Notes under the pieces: generated by a model
What the model saw: the letters and a program-made list of their open reading frames with translations, nothing else
The model's database searches: none
What the model was told of the DNA's origin: nothing
In this document: in pieces, positions 28,592 through 36,396 of the stretch
Numbering within the stretch: the first letter of the stretch is position 1
Layout: every line of letters starts with the position of its first letter
Assembly (NCBI GenBank): GCA_945878725.1
Contig: CAMCTY010000002.1
Span: forward strand, 1-64,000
Length of the DNA: 64,000 nucleotides
Reading direction: 5' to 3'
Origin: Bifidobacterium breve
GTDB lineage: Bacteria; Actinomycetota; Acidimicrobiia; Acidimicrobiales; Acidimicrobilacustridaceae
Translations under genes and position numbers: made by a program

Positions 28592-29389
28592 ATGCCGAAT
28601 CCCGAAGCCCGCAATGATCTCGTAATCACCGATCGTCCCGGTGGCGCAGACACTGGCGTTCTGGTTTACGACCCGAAGACCGACACCGGCCATGTTCTCG
28701 ACGGCACTGCCGCACTCGTGCTCGCCGCCTGCGACGGCACCCGCGATCTTGCCGAACTCGCTGAACATGTTGAGGCTCGCTCCGAGAACTTCTCCGACAA
28801 GCTTTCCGTCGACGTGGCGCTTCAGCAGTTGAACGATGCCGGCTTGCTCGCCGCGCCGCTCCCGACGTCGTCCGGGCTCTCACGACGCAAGATGATTCGC
28901 ACAATGGCGATCGGGGCTGCCGGCATCGCGGCGCTTCCGCTTATCGAGTCGATCTCCAACGCCCGTCTGGCTGATGCACAACCGGCGCTCGTCATCGACC
29001 CAAAGACGGCTTCGACCACCCCCGGTGTTCCGGTGGCCATCACCCTCACCGCCCAGAACGTCTCCAGCCCGGCCGATCTTGTGTTTTGGCCGGTGGCACA
29101 GCCCTCCAACGGCACGGTCACGATCATCGGAGACGTGGCGACTTACACGCCGAACGCCGGCTTTATCGGGACGGACTCGTTCCCCTACACCGGCGGCGAG
29201 TGCGTCGTGGCCATCGGCAACATTCCATACCCACCCCCCTCCTTGATCTGTCCTATCGGCGAGTTCGTCTACAACGGAGCCACTCCGGATCTTGTCACCA
29301 TCGAGGTGGCCGCAGCCCCCGAGACCACCACGACTTCGACGAGCACAACCGCCGCAGTCCTGCCGACGGCGCCCACGTTCACCGGCTGA
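28592..29389 (+). CDS. PqqD-like domain, Tat signal and Ig-like domain fusion protein
   Basis: This 265-residue protein has an unusual order of parts. Residues 20-90 match a PqqD-like winged helix (GVLVYDPKTDTGHVLDGTA, CDGTRDLAELAEHV, LQQLNDAGLL), the fold used as RiPP recognition element. Residues 97-120 are a Tat-type signal (SRRKM then AIGAAGIAALPL) lying in mid-protein. Residues 130-240 look like a Big_9/cadherin-like Ig fold (YTPNAGFIGTDSFPYT) with two Cys. A Thr-rich linker and PTAPTFTG end the chain. The ATG has AAGGAG 8 nt upstream. A 2OG-Fe(II) oxygenase starts 13 bp downstream. Confidence 0.8.
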   Translation: MPNPEARNDLVITDRPGGADTGVLVYDPKTDTGHVLDGTAALVLAACDGTRDLAELAEHVEARSENFSDKLSVDVALQQLNDAGLLAAPLPTSSGLSRRKMIRTMAIGAAGIAALPLIESISNARLADAQPALVIDPKTASTTPGVPVAITLTAQNVSSPADLVFWPVAQPSNGTVTIIGDVATYTPNAGFIGTDSFPYTGGECVVAIGNIPYPPPSLICPIGEFVYNGATPDLVTIEVAAAPETTTTSTSTTAAVLPTAPTFTG

Positions 29390-29402
29390 TCGACGTCACC
29401 TG

Positions 29403-30074
29403 ATGGATGACGCCGATCGCGCCGCTCTCGCCCAACTGGCGCGAGACCATCGGAATCGATCTCTTGAACAAGCAGAGGTTTTGCCCTCTCCTTATGTGAA
29501 GGTCAACGGGTTCCTTCCACAAGCCGATCACGACGAACTCTTCAAGGCGATCGTTGCGGCTGAATCCGAGTACGTCTCCAACGCCATGGACGGCCGTCGG
29601 GCTCTCGTGCTGTATCCCGCTCCTGCGATTGCGGAATTATTTGCTGCTCAAATTCTGCGAGTTGCGCCGAGTCTTGTGGAGCCACTCGGGTTTCGCACGG
29701 AGGATCTTGTTGCGCCAACCGCACGCGATCTCGCCGTCACCGCGAGCGGACACGGCGACTTCTTTGGCCCCCATCGCGACGACACTGGCCCGCTCGCCAC
29801 TCCCGAAACCCAGGCCCGGCGGGTAAGCCTCGCTTTCCATCTCAATTCCGTACCCAAACGCTTTGAGGGCGGCGAGTTACGCCTGTACGACTATCGGGTC
29901 TTCAACGACGAGTCAGTCCCGGCCAACACGTTCGCAGCTCTTGAACCCGAGGACAACACCCTCATCGCGTTCTTGTCGAGCACGCGCCACGATGTTGCGA
30001 GTGTGCGGTTTGAGGACAACGCGTTCGCAGGCCGGCGCTTTTCGATAACCGGGAGTTTCTCGATCCCGAGCTGA
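29403..30074 (+). CDS. 2OG-Fe(II) oxygenase, prolyl-hydroxylase-like
   Basis: The 223-residue protein has the iron-binding triad H124-x-D126 (GPHRDD) and H196 (TRHD), and the 2-oxoglutarate-binding Arg in GRRFSITG near residue 212. FEGGELRLYD is the typical core strand. This is the SM-20/prolyl 4-hydroxylase type fold. It follows the PqqD/Tat protein by 13 bp, suggesting that the neighbour or its tail is the substrate. The real substrate is not shown by the sequence. Confidence 0.87.
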   Translation: MDDADRAALAQLARDHRNRSLEQAEVLPSPYVKVNGFLPQADHDELFKAIVAAESEYVSNAMDGRRALVLYPAPAIAELFAAQILRVAPSLVEPLGFRTEDLVAPTARDLAVTASGHGDFFGPHRDDTGPLATPETQARRVSLAFHLNSVPKRFEGGELRLYDYRVFNDESVPANTFAALEPEDNTLIAFLSSTRHDVASVRFEDNAFAGRRFSITGSFSIPS

Positions 30075-30131
30075 CGTTGGCCAGCGTGGCAAGAACCCGG
30101 CTCGGGTTCCCGGCCGACTTAGGCTCGGATC

Positions 30132-30914
30132 ATGACTGATCAGGCGGCACGTCTCAAGAATCTTCGCAACTGGAACCTCGGAGTCGGGGTGTTGCATCTC
30201 ATTCAGGGCGTCGTGATCCTTGCGATCAGCGCATCGTTCTCAATCGCGGTTGTGGCCATCGTGCAGACCGGACCTCCGGGAGCACCGGGTTCGCTCGACG
30301 GATTCCAGAAGTTCTTCGATTTCAGTTTCCCCATCGCCATCGCGGCGTTCTTATTCCTCGCGGCCGGTGACCATCTGCTGATGACGGTTCCCCGTATCCG
30401 CAACTGGTACGAGGCCAACTTGCTCGAAGGCCGCAACTACGCACGATGGATCGAATACTCCGTAAGCGCGTCGATCATGATGCTGCTCATCGGCCTGCTC
30501 ACCGGCATCAACAACCTGTACGCGATGATCGGGATCTTCGGAGTCAATGCCGCCATGATCCTGTTCGGGCTTGTCATGGAGCAGGTCAACCGCGATCGCG
30601 AGAACGTGAACTGGTGGCCGTTCATCCTCGGCTGCGTCGTCGGAATTGTTCCGTGGATTGCCGTGACCATTTCGCTCATCACCGCAACCGTTTACGACCA
30701 ACCCGATGGCGACGGCGTACCGGTTTTCGTCTACTTCATCTACGTCTCGCTCTTCCTGCTCTTCAACTGCTTCGCACTTAACCAGTGGCTGCAGTACCGC
30801 AATAAGGGCAAGTTCTCCGATTATCTCTATGGCGAAAAGGTGTACCTCGTGCTCAGCCTTGTGGCGAAGAGCGCACTCGCCTGGCAGATCTTCGCCGGCA
30901 CTCTGTCTAGCTAG
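30132..30914 (+). CDS. Heliorhodopsin
   Basis: A 260-residue, seven-helix protein. It closely matches the family landmarks: RWIEYSVSASIMM with the counterion Glu at 108, FGVNAAMILFG, GIVPWI, SLFLLFNCFALNQWLQY, and SLVAKSALAWQIFAGTL with the retinal Schiff-base Lys at 246. Heliorhodopsins have an inverted topology (N-terminus inside), a slow photocycle and no known ion pumping. The gene follows the oxygenase by 57 bp on the same strand. It converges on an ATP-grasp gene, whose stop it overlaps by 4 bp. Confidence 0.96.
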   Translation: MTDQAARLKNLRNWNLGVGVLHLIQGVVILAISASFSIAVVAIVQTGPPGAPGSLDGFQKFFDFSFPIAIAAFLFLAAGDHLLMTVPRIRNWYEANLLEGRNYARWIEYSVSASIMMLLIGLLTGINNLYAMIGIFGVNAAMILFGLVMEQVNRDRENVNWWPFILGCVVGIVPWIAVTISLITATVYDQPDGDGVPVFVYFIYVSLFLLFNCFALNQWLQYRNKGKFSDYLYGEKVYLVLSLVAKSALAWQIFAGTLSS

Positions 30915-31828
30915 AGACGCCGGACGGCAGCGTCGACGAATCGTTGCGCCGAGCCCGGATCGACTTCAAAGAAGAAACTCGGCTCGGCGAGCTCGGCCTC
31001 GAGAAGGGCGGGAGTGTCATCATCGAGTCGAACGATGTCGTAGCGGCCATAGAGCAATTCGTCGGAAGACCCAAGCCAACCTCGCTCGATTGCAATTTGG
31101 CGCACCGCTGAATGCGCCTGCAGCACCAGCGATCTTTCGTCCTCGGCCAGCACTGCAGGTGTGATCACTTCGCGGTACTCGCCTCCCTTGAGCTGACCCT
31201 CGTCACCCAACAGCGGGCCCTTGCGAAACGAATGCGAGATCGAGCCGTCGAACACAACTGTTCCGATCTCACCCGAAGAATCGACTGACTCCGCGAACGG
31301 TTGGATCATCACGGTGAGGTTCTCGGCGAGTATCTGCACCCCGAGATTGAGAGCCGCCGGAGACCCCGTCACGAAACGGCCGGTTAAACGACTACCCGCG
31401 GATGTCACCGGCTTCACGATGACCATGGCCGAGGGATTTGTGTCCAACGCTCGTTCGAGTTCATCCGCATCATCGGCATAGGTGGTCGGAACAACCGCAA
31501 CATCACGGATCGCGAGTTCGGCCAAATAATGCTTGTCGAGATTCCACGCGATGAGTGAGGCCGAATTGTGGAAGTTCGCCAGTGCGGACCGATCGCGAAG
31601 CCATTGCATGAATTCGGCAAGTCGCTTCGGGTAATTCCACGGGCTGCGCACGATCACGAGATCGAACGACTCCCAGTCGACCGACGCGTCCTCCCATGGC
31701 ACGTAATGACACGACACCCCAGCACCGAGGAACGCTGAGTCCTGAAGCTCACGATCTGGATCACCGTGCACCATTGCTGTTTCTGCCGTCGTCACAAGAG
31801 CAATGCGCGGCGACCCGATGTCGGTCAC
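30911..31828 (-). CDS. ATP-grasp domain protein of unknown substrate
   Basis: From the GTG at 31828 the protein has 305 residues. It shows an N-terminal Rossmann-like part (PRIALVTTAE; FDLVIVRSPWNYP), the ATP-grasp nucleotide site (MVIVKPVTSAGSRLTGRF) and the metal-binding end YDIVRLDDDTPALLEAELAEPSFFF. Members ligate an amine to a carboxylate, as in glutathione synthase. The GTG overlaps the SnoaL-like stop by 4 bp (GTGA), which decided the start; ATG 31849 is an alternative. It converges on the heliorhodopsin gene. Confidence 0.8.
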   Translation of the reverse strand: MTDIGSPRIALVTTAETAMVHGDPDRELQDSAFLGAGVSCHYVPWEDASVDWESFDLVIVRSPWNYPKRLAEFMQWLRDRSALANFHNSASLIAWNLDKHYLAELAIRDVAVVPTTYADDADELERALDTNPSAMVIVKPVTSAGSRLTGRFVTGSPAALNLGVQILAENLTVMIQPFAESVDSSGEIGTVVFDGSISHSFRKGPLLGDEGQLKGGEYREVITPAVLAEDERSLVLQAHSAVRQIAIERGWLGSSDELLYGRYDIVRLDDDTPALLEAELAEPSFFFEVDPGSAQRFVDAAVRRL

Positions 31829-32355
31829 TTCTCCCAGAACGGTGCCCATGTGGGCCAGGACTCGGGAACAGTGCCTCGACCGTCGTGATTTTCGGGCCAG
31901 TTTGCCGGCGCCTGCGAGAGGGGATTGGTCGCAGCTTGCTCGCCAAACCAGAGTTCGTGAATCCGGCGCACGAAGTACCACGTTCCCTCGCGCCGTTCAT
32001 ACGTGTCCCGATAGAGGATCGCCTGGTGAATCCAGCGATCGCCGTCTTGGATCTGCCCGTGGCAGTAGACCGAACCGATCGCGTGATCCGCGTCGAGTAG
32101 ATCGATCGCGTGAGTTCCTACGTTCAGAATCGACACACCGATACCGCTCAACGATTCCGCGAACGACTCGCGCAGCGCCACGCGCCCGAACGTGTCACGA
32201 CCAACCCTCACGTCGTCAACGAACAGCCCGACGAGCATGTCGAGATCGCGAGAATCGACGGCCACCGCATAGTGGGCGGCCAGTTGTCGGATCTGTTCGT
32301 GGGCCCAGAGTTTCTCGACCGCATCGCCGGGGACACCGGTCTCGTTCTGTGACAT
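31825..32355 (-). CDS. SnoaL-like / NTF2-fold protein
   Basis: A 176-residue protein with the alpha+beta barrel pattern of NTF2-like enzymes. An N-terminal helix (EQIRQLAAHYAVAVDSRDLDML) is followed by GLFVDDVRVG, and later HCHGQI-like strand VYCHGQIQDGDRW and YERREGTWYFVRR. Such proteins include small dehydratases and isomerases and carrier-like binders. It is coupled to the ATP-grasp gene. ATG 32355 is used instead of a longer start. Confidence 0.75.
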   Translation of the reverse strand: MSQNETGVPGDAVEKLWAHEQIRQLAAHYAVAVDSRDLDMLVGLFVDDVRVGRDTFGRVALRESFAESLSGIGVSILNVGTHAIDLLDADHAIGSVYCHGQIQDGDRWIHQAILYRDTYERREGTWYFVRRIHELWFGEQAATNPLSQAPANWPENHDGRGTVPESWPTWAPFWEK

Positions 32356-32417
32356 GACGACAAAGGTAGATGGCACTGATCCGGGTCACCGGAATTCCAG
32401 GGTCGTAACCTCTGCGA

Positions 32418-33395
32418 ATGGCTTCCGATCCGGTTCCGCGACCTACCTCGCCCGTTTTTGCCGACGGGTCGATCTCACTTCGCCTCTACCCACACAATGA
32501 ACTCGCGGCAACGGCCATCGTTGACCAGCTCTGCGAGCAGGCTTCTCTCGGCGTCGAGTCCGGTTTCGACGGCGTCATGACCTCCGAACATCACGGCGGA
32601 TTCGCCGGATACCTTCCGAATCCACTCCAAGTCACTGGGTTCCAACTCGCATCGATGTCAACCGGATGGGCGGCTGCGTGTCCCGTCCTCCTTCCGCTCC
32701 GGCCCGTGACCTTGCTCGCCGAAGAGGTTGCCTGGCTCGACGCGCGGTTCCCGGGGCGTGTCGGCATCGGTGTCGCTCCGGGTGCACTGGCCCTCGACTT
32801 CGATGCGATGGGCGTCGACCAATCCGACGCGATGCCGTTGTTCCGAGCCGGACTTCCGAAACTCGTCGACATGCTGGCCGGGCGCGATCTCGGGGTCGTC
32901 GAAGGCGATCGGGCTCTCAGCGCGTGTGTCGACTCCCCTATACCCGTCATCAGCACAGCGATGAGTCCGCCTGCGGTTCGACGCGCCGCGGCAGCCGGAG
33001 CAGGCGTGCTGTACGACGGCGGGTCAGTGCTCACCCGCCAACGCGAACTTTCCGATGCCTACGTCGAAGCCGGTGGCACCGGGCCGCGCATTCTCATCCG
33101 ACGCGTGTGGCTCGGAGCGCCTCCGAGCGAGGCGTTCACCGCACAGTTCGACGTCTACCGCAGCTACACAAGCGACGCCGCCCTCGAACATTGGCGTAGC
33201 GACGGATGGATCTGCACCCATGATCCCGAGGCTCTGGCCCGTGAACTCGCCGACTCGCTCAACCAGTCCGCGGCGACATGCCTCAATCTGCGTCTCCATG
33301 CTCCCGGGATCGCCGCCGAGACGATCCGCGACCAAATCGCGTTGCTCGGTCGCGAAGTACTGCCTCTCCTGAGAGAGATGCTCAGCCCGGCCTGA
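32418..33395 (+). CDS. LLM-class flavin-dependent oxidoreductase
   Basis: The 325-residue protein has the bacterial-luciferase-like TIM-barrel pattern: GFDGVMTSEHHGGFAGYLPNP, then LRPVTLLAEEVAWLDARFPGRVGIGVAPG, and a C-terminal helical region. Members use reduced FMN or F420 to oxidise diverse substrates. Which cofactor is used cannot be judged. It is convergent with the ABC transporter, overlapping its stop by 14 bp. Confidence 0.85.
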   Translation: MASDPVPRPTSPVFADGSISLRLYPHNELAATAIVDQLCEQASLGVESGFDGVMTSEHHGGFAGYLPNPLQVTGFQLASMSTGWAAACPVLLPLRPVTLLAEEVAWLDARFPGRVGIGVAPGALALDFDAMGVDQSDAMPLFRAGLPKLVDMLAGRDLGVVEGDRALSACVDSPIPVISTAMSPPAVRRAAAAGAGVLYDGGSVLTRQRELSDAYVEAGGTGPRILIRRVWLGAPPSEAFTAQFDVYRSYTSDAALEHWRSDGWICTHDPEALARELADSLNQSAATCLNLRLHAPGIAAETIRDQIALLGREVLPLLREMLSPA

Positions 33396-35268
33396 CCGTT
33401 CCTTCGAGATCCCCGCGCACAAGCGTGCGATAGAGCTCGGAATACAACCCGTCGCTCGACACAAGTTGTTCATGACGACCGCGCTCGACGATGCGGCCGC
33501 CATCGAGCACAAGGATCTGATCGGCATTGGTGATCGTCGAGAGTCGGTGGGCAATCACGAGCGCCGTGCGACCCGCAAGAGCAACAGCCAACGCCTGCTG
33601 CACGAGCGATTCATTCTCCGAGTCGAGGTGACTCGTCGCCTCGTCGAGGATCACGATCGCAGGATCCTTTACGAGCACTCGGGCGATCGCCAGACGTTGC
33701 TTCTCACCACCGGAGAGGCGATGGCCGCGTTCGCCGACGACCGTGTTGTAATCATCGGGAAGTGATGCGATGACGTCGTGGATCTGGGCGGCCTTGCACG
33801 CAGCAACTAGTTCCGCGTCGGTAGCCCCGGGACGGGCATACCGGAGATTCGACGCAACTGTGTCGTGAAAGAGATGCGGGTCCTGAGAGACAACGCCGAC
33901 CGCAGCGCGCAGCGAATCGAGCGTGAGGTCGCGCACATCGTGACCATCGATCCGCAACACCCCTTCGGTCACGTCATAAAGACGCGGAACGAGCGAACTG
34001 AGAGTGGTCTTTCCTGCGCCCGACGGACCGACAAGTGCGATCAGCTGACCCGGTTCGATCATCACGTCAACATCGTGAAGCACTTCGGCGCCCGGTCCGT
34101 CGTCGACAGAGCCGCTCAATCCGATCTCCAATGACGCGAGCGAAACCTCTTTGCCAGAGGGATAGCGGAAGGTCACATGATCGAACTGAATCTCACCTCG
34201 GGGTGACGCAAGCTCAACAGCGTCATCAGCATCGATCAATGGGTTGGCGAGATCGAGAACTTCGAACACCCGGTCGAAGGAAACCAGCGCCGTCATGATG
34301 TCAACGCGGGCACTCGACAGAGCGGTGAGGGGCTCGTAAATGCGGGTGATCAACGCGGCGAGGGCGACAAGTGTGCCCAGCGTGATGGTGTCGGAGATGA
34401 CGAGCTGTCCACCCAACCAATAGACCAAGGCAGTTCCGACCGCGCCCACAAGTCCGAGAGCAATCAGGAATGTCCGGCTGTACATCGCGCTCTTGATGCC
34501 AATGTCGCGCACACGGCCGGCTCGCTCAGAGAATTCGGCTGATTCCTTTTTGTGACTCCCGAAAAGCTTCACGAGAAGTGCGCCGGAGACGTTGAAACGC
34601 TCCGTCATCTGCGTGTTCAGGACGGAGTTGAGATCAAATCCCTCACGGGTGATGCCGGAGAGACGACGCCCAACGCGCTTAGCCGGAATGATGAACACCG
34701 GAAGCACGATCAGGCCGAGAAGGGTGAGTCGCCATTCGAGAAGAAGCATCGCGGTGAGCGTGGTCGCAAGCACGATCACGTTCGAAACAACTGAGCCGAG
34801 TGTGGTTGTGACTGCGCGCTGGGCCCCGATCACGTCGTTGTTCATGCGGCTCATAAGCGCACCGGTCTGGGTGCGAGTGAAGAAACCGATGGGCATCGAC
34901 TGAACGTGATCGAACAATCTGACGCGCAGGTCGTAGATCAATCCCTCACCGATACGAGAGGAGTGCAGTCGCTCGAAGAAGGCGAGTCCGGCGTTCGTCA
35001 CCGCCGCCGCCACGACGATCGCGGCAAGCAGGTGGAGCAGACCACGATTCCCTTCGGGAATCGCCTTATCGATGATCTGTCGGAACAAAAGCGCAGGCGC
35101 AAGACCGAGAAGAGCTTGGGCAACGATCACCAGAACGAACAGAACGATCGCTTTGCGATAGGGGCGGGCGAATGAGAGGACCCGCATAACAGTGCGGCGA
35201 CCGATGTTGGCGCTAGCGACCTCATCGCGGTTGCTGGCCATCATCATGTGAAGTGAGCTCGGCATCAT
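33382..35268 (-). CDS. ABC transporter, fused permease/ATP-binding protein
   Basis: This 628-residue protein has six transmembrane helices (about 30-330; type I exporter fold, including GALMSRMNNDV) and a nucleotide-binding domain (about 350-620). The ATPase shows Walker A GPSGAGKTT, Q-loop VVSQDPHLFHDT, signature LSGGEKQR, Walker B AIVILDEAT and the H-loop IAHRLST. It resembles lipid/drug half-exporters that act as homo- or heterodimers; no partner gene is adjacent. The start is ATG 35268, with nearby alternatives. Confidence 0.93.
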   Translation of the reverse strand: MMPSSLHMMMASNRDEVASANIGRRTVMRVLSFARPYRKAIVLFVLVIVAQALLGLAPALLFRQIIDKAIPEGNRGLLHLLAAIVVAAAVTNAGLAFFERLHSSRIGEGLIYDLRVRLFDHVQSMPIGFFTRTQTGALMSRMNNDVIGAQRAVTTTLGSVVSNVIVLATTLTAMLLLEWRLTLLGLIVLPVFIIPAKRVGRRLSGITREGFDLNSVLNTQMTERFNVSGALLVKLFGSHKKESAEFSERAGRVRDIGIKSAMYSRTFLIALGLVGAVGTALVYWLGGQLVISDTITLGTLVALAALITRIYEPLTALSSARVDIMTALVSFDRVFEVLDLANPLIDADDAVELASPRGEIQFDHVTFRYPSGKEVSLASLEIGLSGSVDDGPGAEVLHDVDVMIEPGQLIALVGPSGAGKTTLSSLVPRLYDVTEGVLRIDGHDVRDLTLDSLRAAVGVVSQDPHLFHDTVASNLRYARPGATDAELVAACKAAQIHDVIASLPDDYNTVVGERGHRLSGGEKQRLAIARVLVKDPAIVILDEATSHLDSENESLVQQALAVALAGRTALVIAHRLSTITNADQILVLDGGRIVERGRHEQLVSSDGLYSELYRTLVRGDLEGTVRPG

Positions 35269-35331
35269 GGTGGGGTCAGGCTACGGCCCGAGCGGAGGGT
35301 CCCCTCCCAGCGGGTGCTCCGAAAAACGAAA

Positions 35332-35355
35332 AACCGGCGCCCGAGGGCGCCGGTT
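35332..35355 (-). terminator. Terminator after tRNA-Ser(CGA)
   Basis: On the minus strand an ACCGGCGCC stem with a short loop is followed by TTTTTCGTTTTTC (35321-35331). It lies just after the tRNA's CCA end. Confidence 0.85.
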
Positions 35356-35358
35356 CCG

Positions 35359-35448
35359 TGGCGGAAAGTGAGGGATTTGAACCCTCGGAGACCGCAAAGC
35401 CTCAACGGTTTTCGAGACCGTCCCATTCGTCCGCTCTGGCAACTTTCC
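35359..35448 (-). tRNA. tRNA-Ser(CGA)
   Basis: A 90-nt class II tRNA with a long variable arm. Acceptor GGAAAGT pairs with ACTTTCC, followed by discriminator G and encoded CCA. Anticodon stem ACGGT/ACCGT holds loop CTCGAAA, so the anticodon is CGA (serine). Confidence 0.96.
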
Positions 35449-35556
35449 ACCTTGGACACTAGCGGCGGCGTCCTTCGGCCGGCCAATGGCCCATCGGAAG
35501 AAGTCACAGAATGCTGAGGGATCGCCCGGGGAAACTCTCCCGCCTCCGAACCTCGA

Positions 35557-36027
35557 CTAGCGCAGTCCTGCGAAGTACGACGACAGCAATTCTCCGCATT
35601 CATCCGCCCGAACGTCGGCCGTCGTCGTGAATTCGTGATTGAGCCGGGGATCACTGCCGAGTTGGTACAGCGATCCGCACGCTCCGTTCTCCAGACTCCG
35701 TGCGCCGAACACGAGGTGCCCGATCCGCGCGTTCACCATTGCCCCTGCGCACATCGCGCATGGTTCGAGTGTCACGAACACAGTCGCGTTCTCGAGTCGC
35801 CAGGACCCGATCGCATCGGCGGCGTCGCGGATGGCAAGAAGCTCGGCGTGCGCCGTCGGGTCCTGCGATTGTTCGCGCTCATTGTGCCGGCGGGCGACGA
35901 CCACGCCGTCGATCACCACCACCGCACCGATCGGGACCTCGCCCGACTCGCCTGCGGCACGGGCTTCTTCGAGAGCAAGGCCCATGCAATCGGCCATGAA
36001 CTGGGCTTCGTGGGGTCCGGTCACCAT
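35557..36027 (-). CDS. tadA: tRNA-specific adenosine deaminase
   Basis: The 156-residue zinc deaminase has the HAE motif (PTAHAELLAIRDAA) and the PCxxC motif (EPCAMCAGAM), plus the TadA-typical GACGSLY loop. It converts the wobble adenosine of tRNA-Arg(ACG) to inosine. It sits between two tRNA-Ser genes on the same strand. Confidence 0.95.
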   Translation of the reverse strand: MVTGPHEAQFMADCMGLALEEARAAGESGEVPIGAVVVIDGVVVARRHNEREQSQDPTAHAELLAIRDAADAIGSWRLENATVFVTLEPCAMCAGAMVNARIGHLVFGARSLENGACGSLYQLGSDPRLNHEFTTTADVRADECGELLSSYFAGLR

Positions 36028-36041
36028 GACCGGACCCTACG

Positions 36042-36129
36042 TGGCGGAGGGAGTGGGATTCGAACCCACGGTGAGTTACCCCACACACGCTTTCCAAGCG
36101 TGCCGATTCGGCCGCTCTCGCACCCCTCC
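36042..36129 (-). tRNA. tRNA-Ser(GGA)
   Basis: An 88-nt class II tRNA. Acceptor GGAGGGG pairs with TCCCTCC (one G-U), followed by discriminator G and CCA. Anticodon stem CACGC/GCGTG holds loop TTGGAAA, so the anticodon is GGA (serine). It has a long variable arm. Confidence 0.96.
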
Positions 36130-36187
36130 AGGGGATCGTCCGCACTGCGCCGGACGATGAACCGAGTCGACAGGGTATCGTCTCTGT

Positions 36188-36325
36188 CGACCCGCTCCCG
36201 CGTGTGGCGGTCGGGTCCTGTGCAATTGGAACTTGTGAATCGGGTCAGGGCCGGAAGGCAGCAGCCCTCAGCAGGAACTCCGATGTGCCGCAGGTCGCCT
36301 GACCGTCACACGGGGGAGCGGGTCC
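36188..36325 (+). ncRNA. ffs: Signal recognition particle RNA (small bacterial type)
   Basis: The conserved SRP domain IV core (GGTCAGGGCCGGAAGGCAGC followed by AGCCCT) lies near 36243-36270. Terminal stems GACCCGCTCCC at 36189 and GGGAGCGGGTC ending at 36324 pair perfectly and fix the ends within a few bases. It binds Ffh and targets nascent membrane proteins to FtsY. The ffs-dnaX order is common in bacteria. Confidence 0.93.
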
Positions 36326-36396
36326 TTTCGCGCCCCATACCGCCTTCCCCCCCTTCGTGACTGCGGGTGTCGGGGCCTGTCGGTAGGCTCGGTCCA

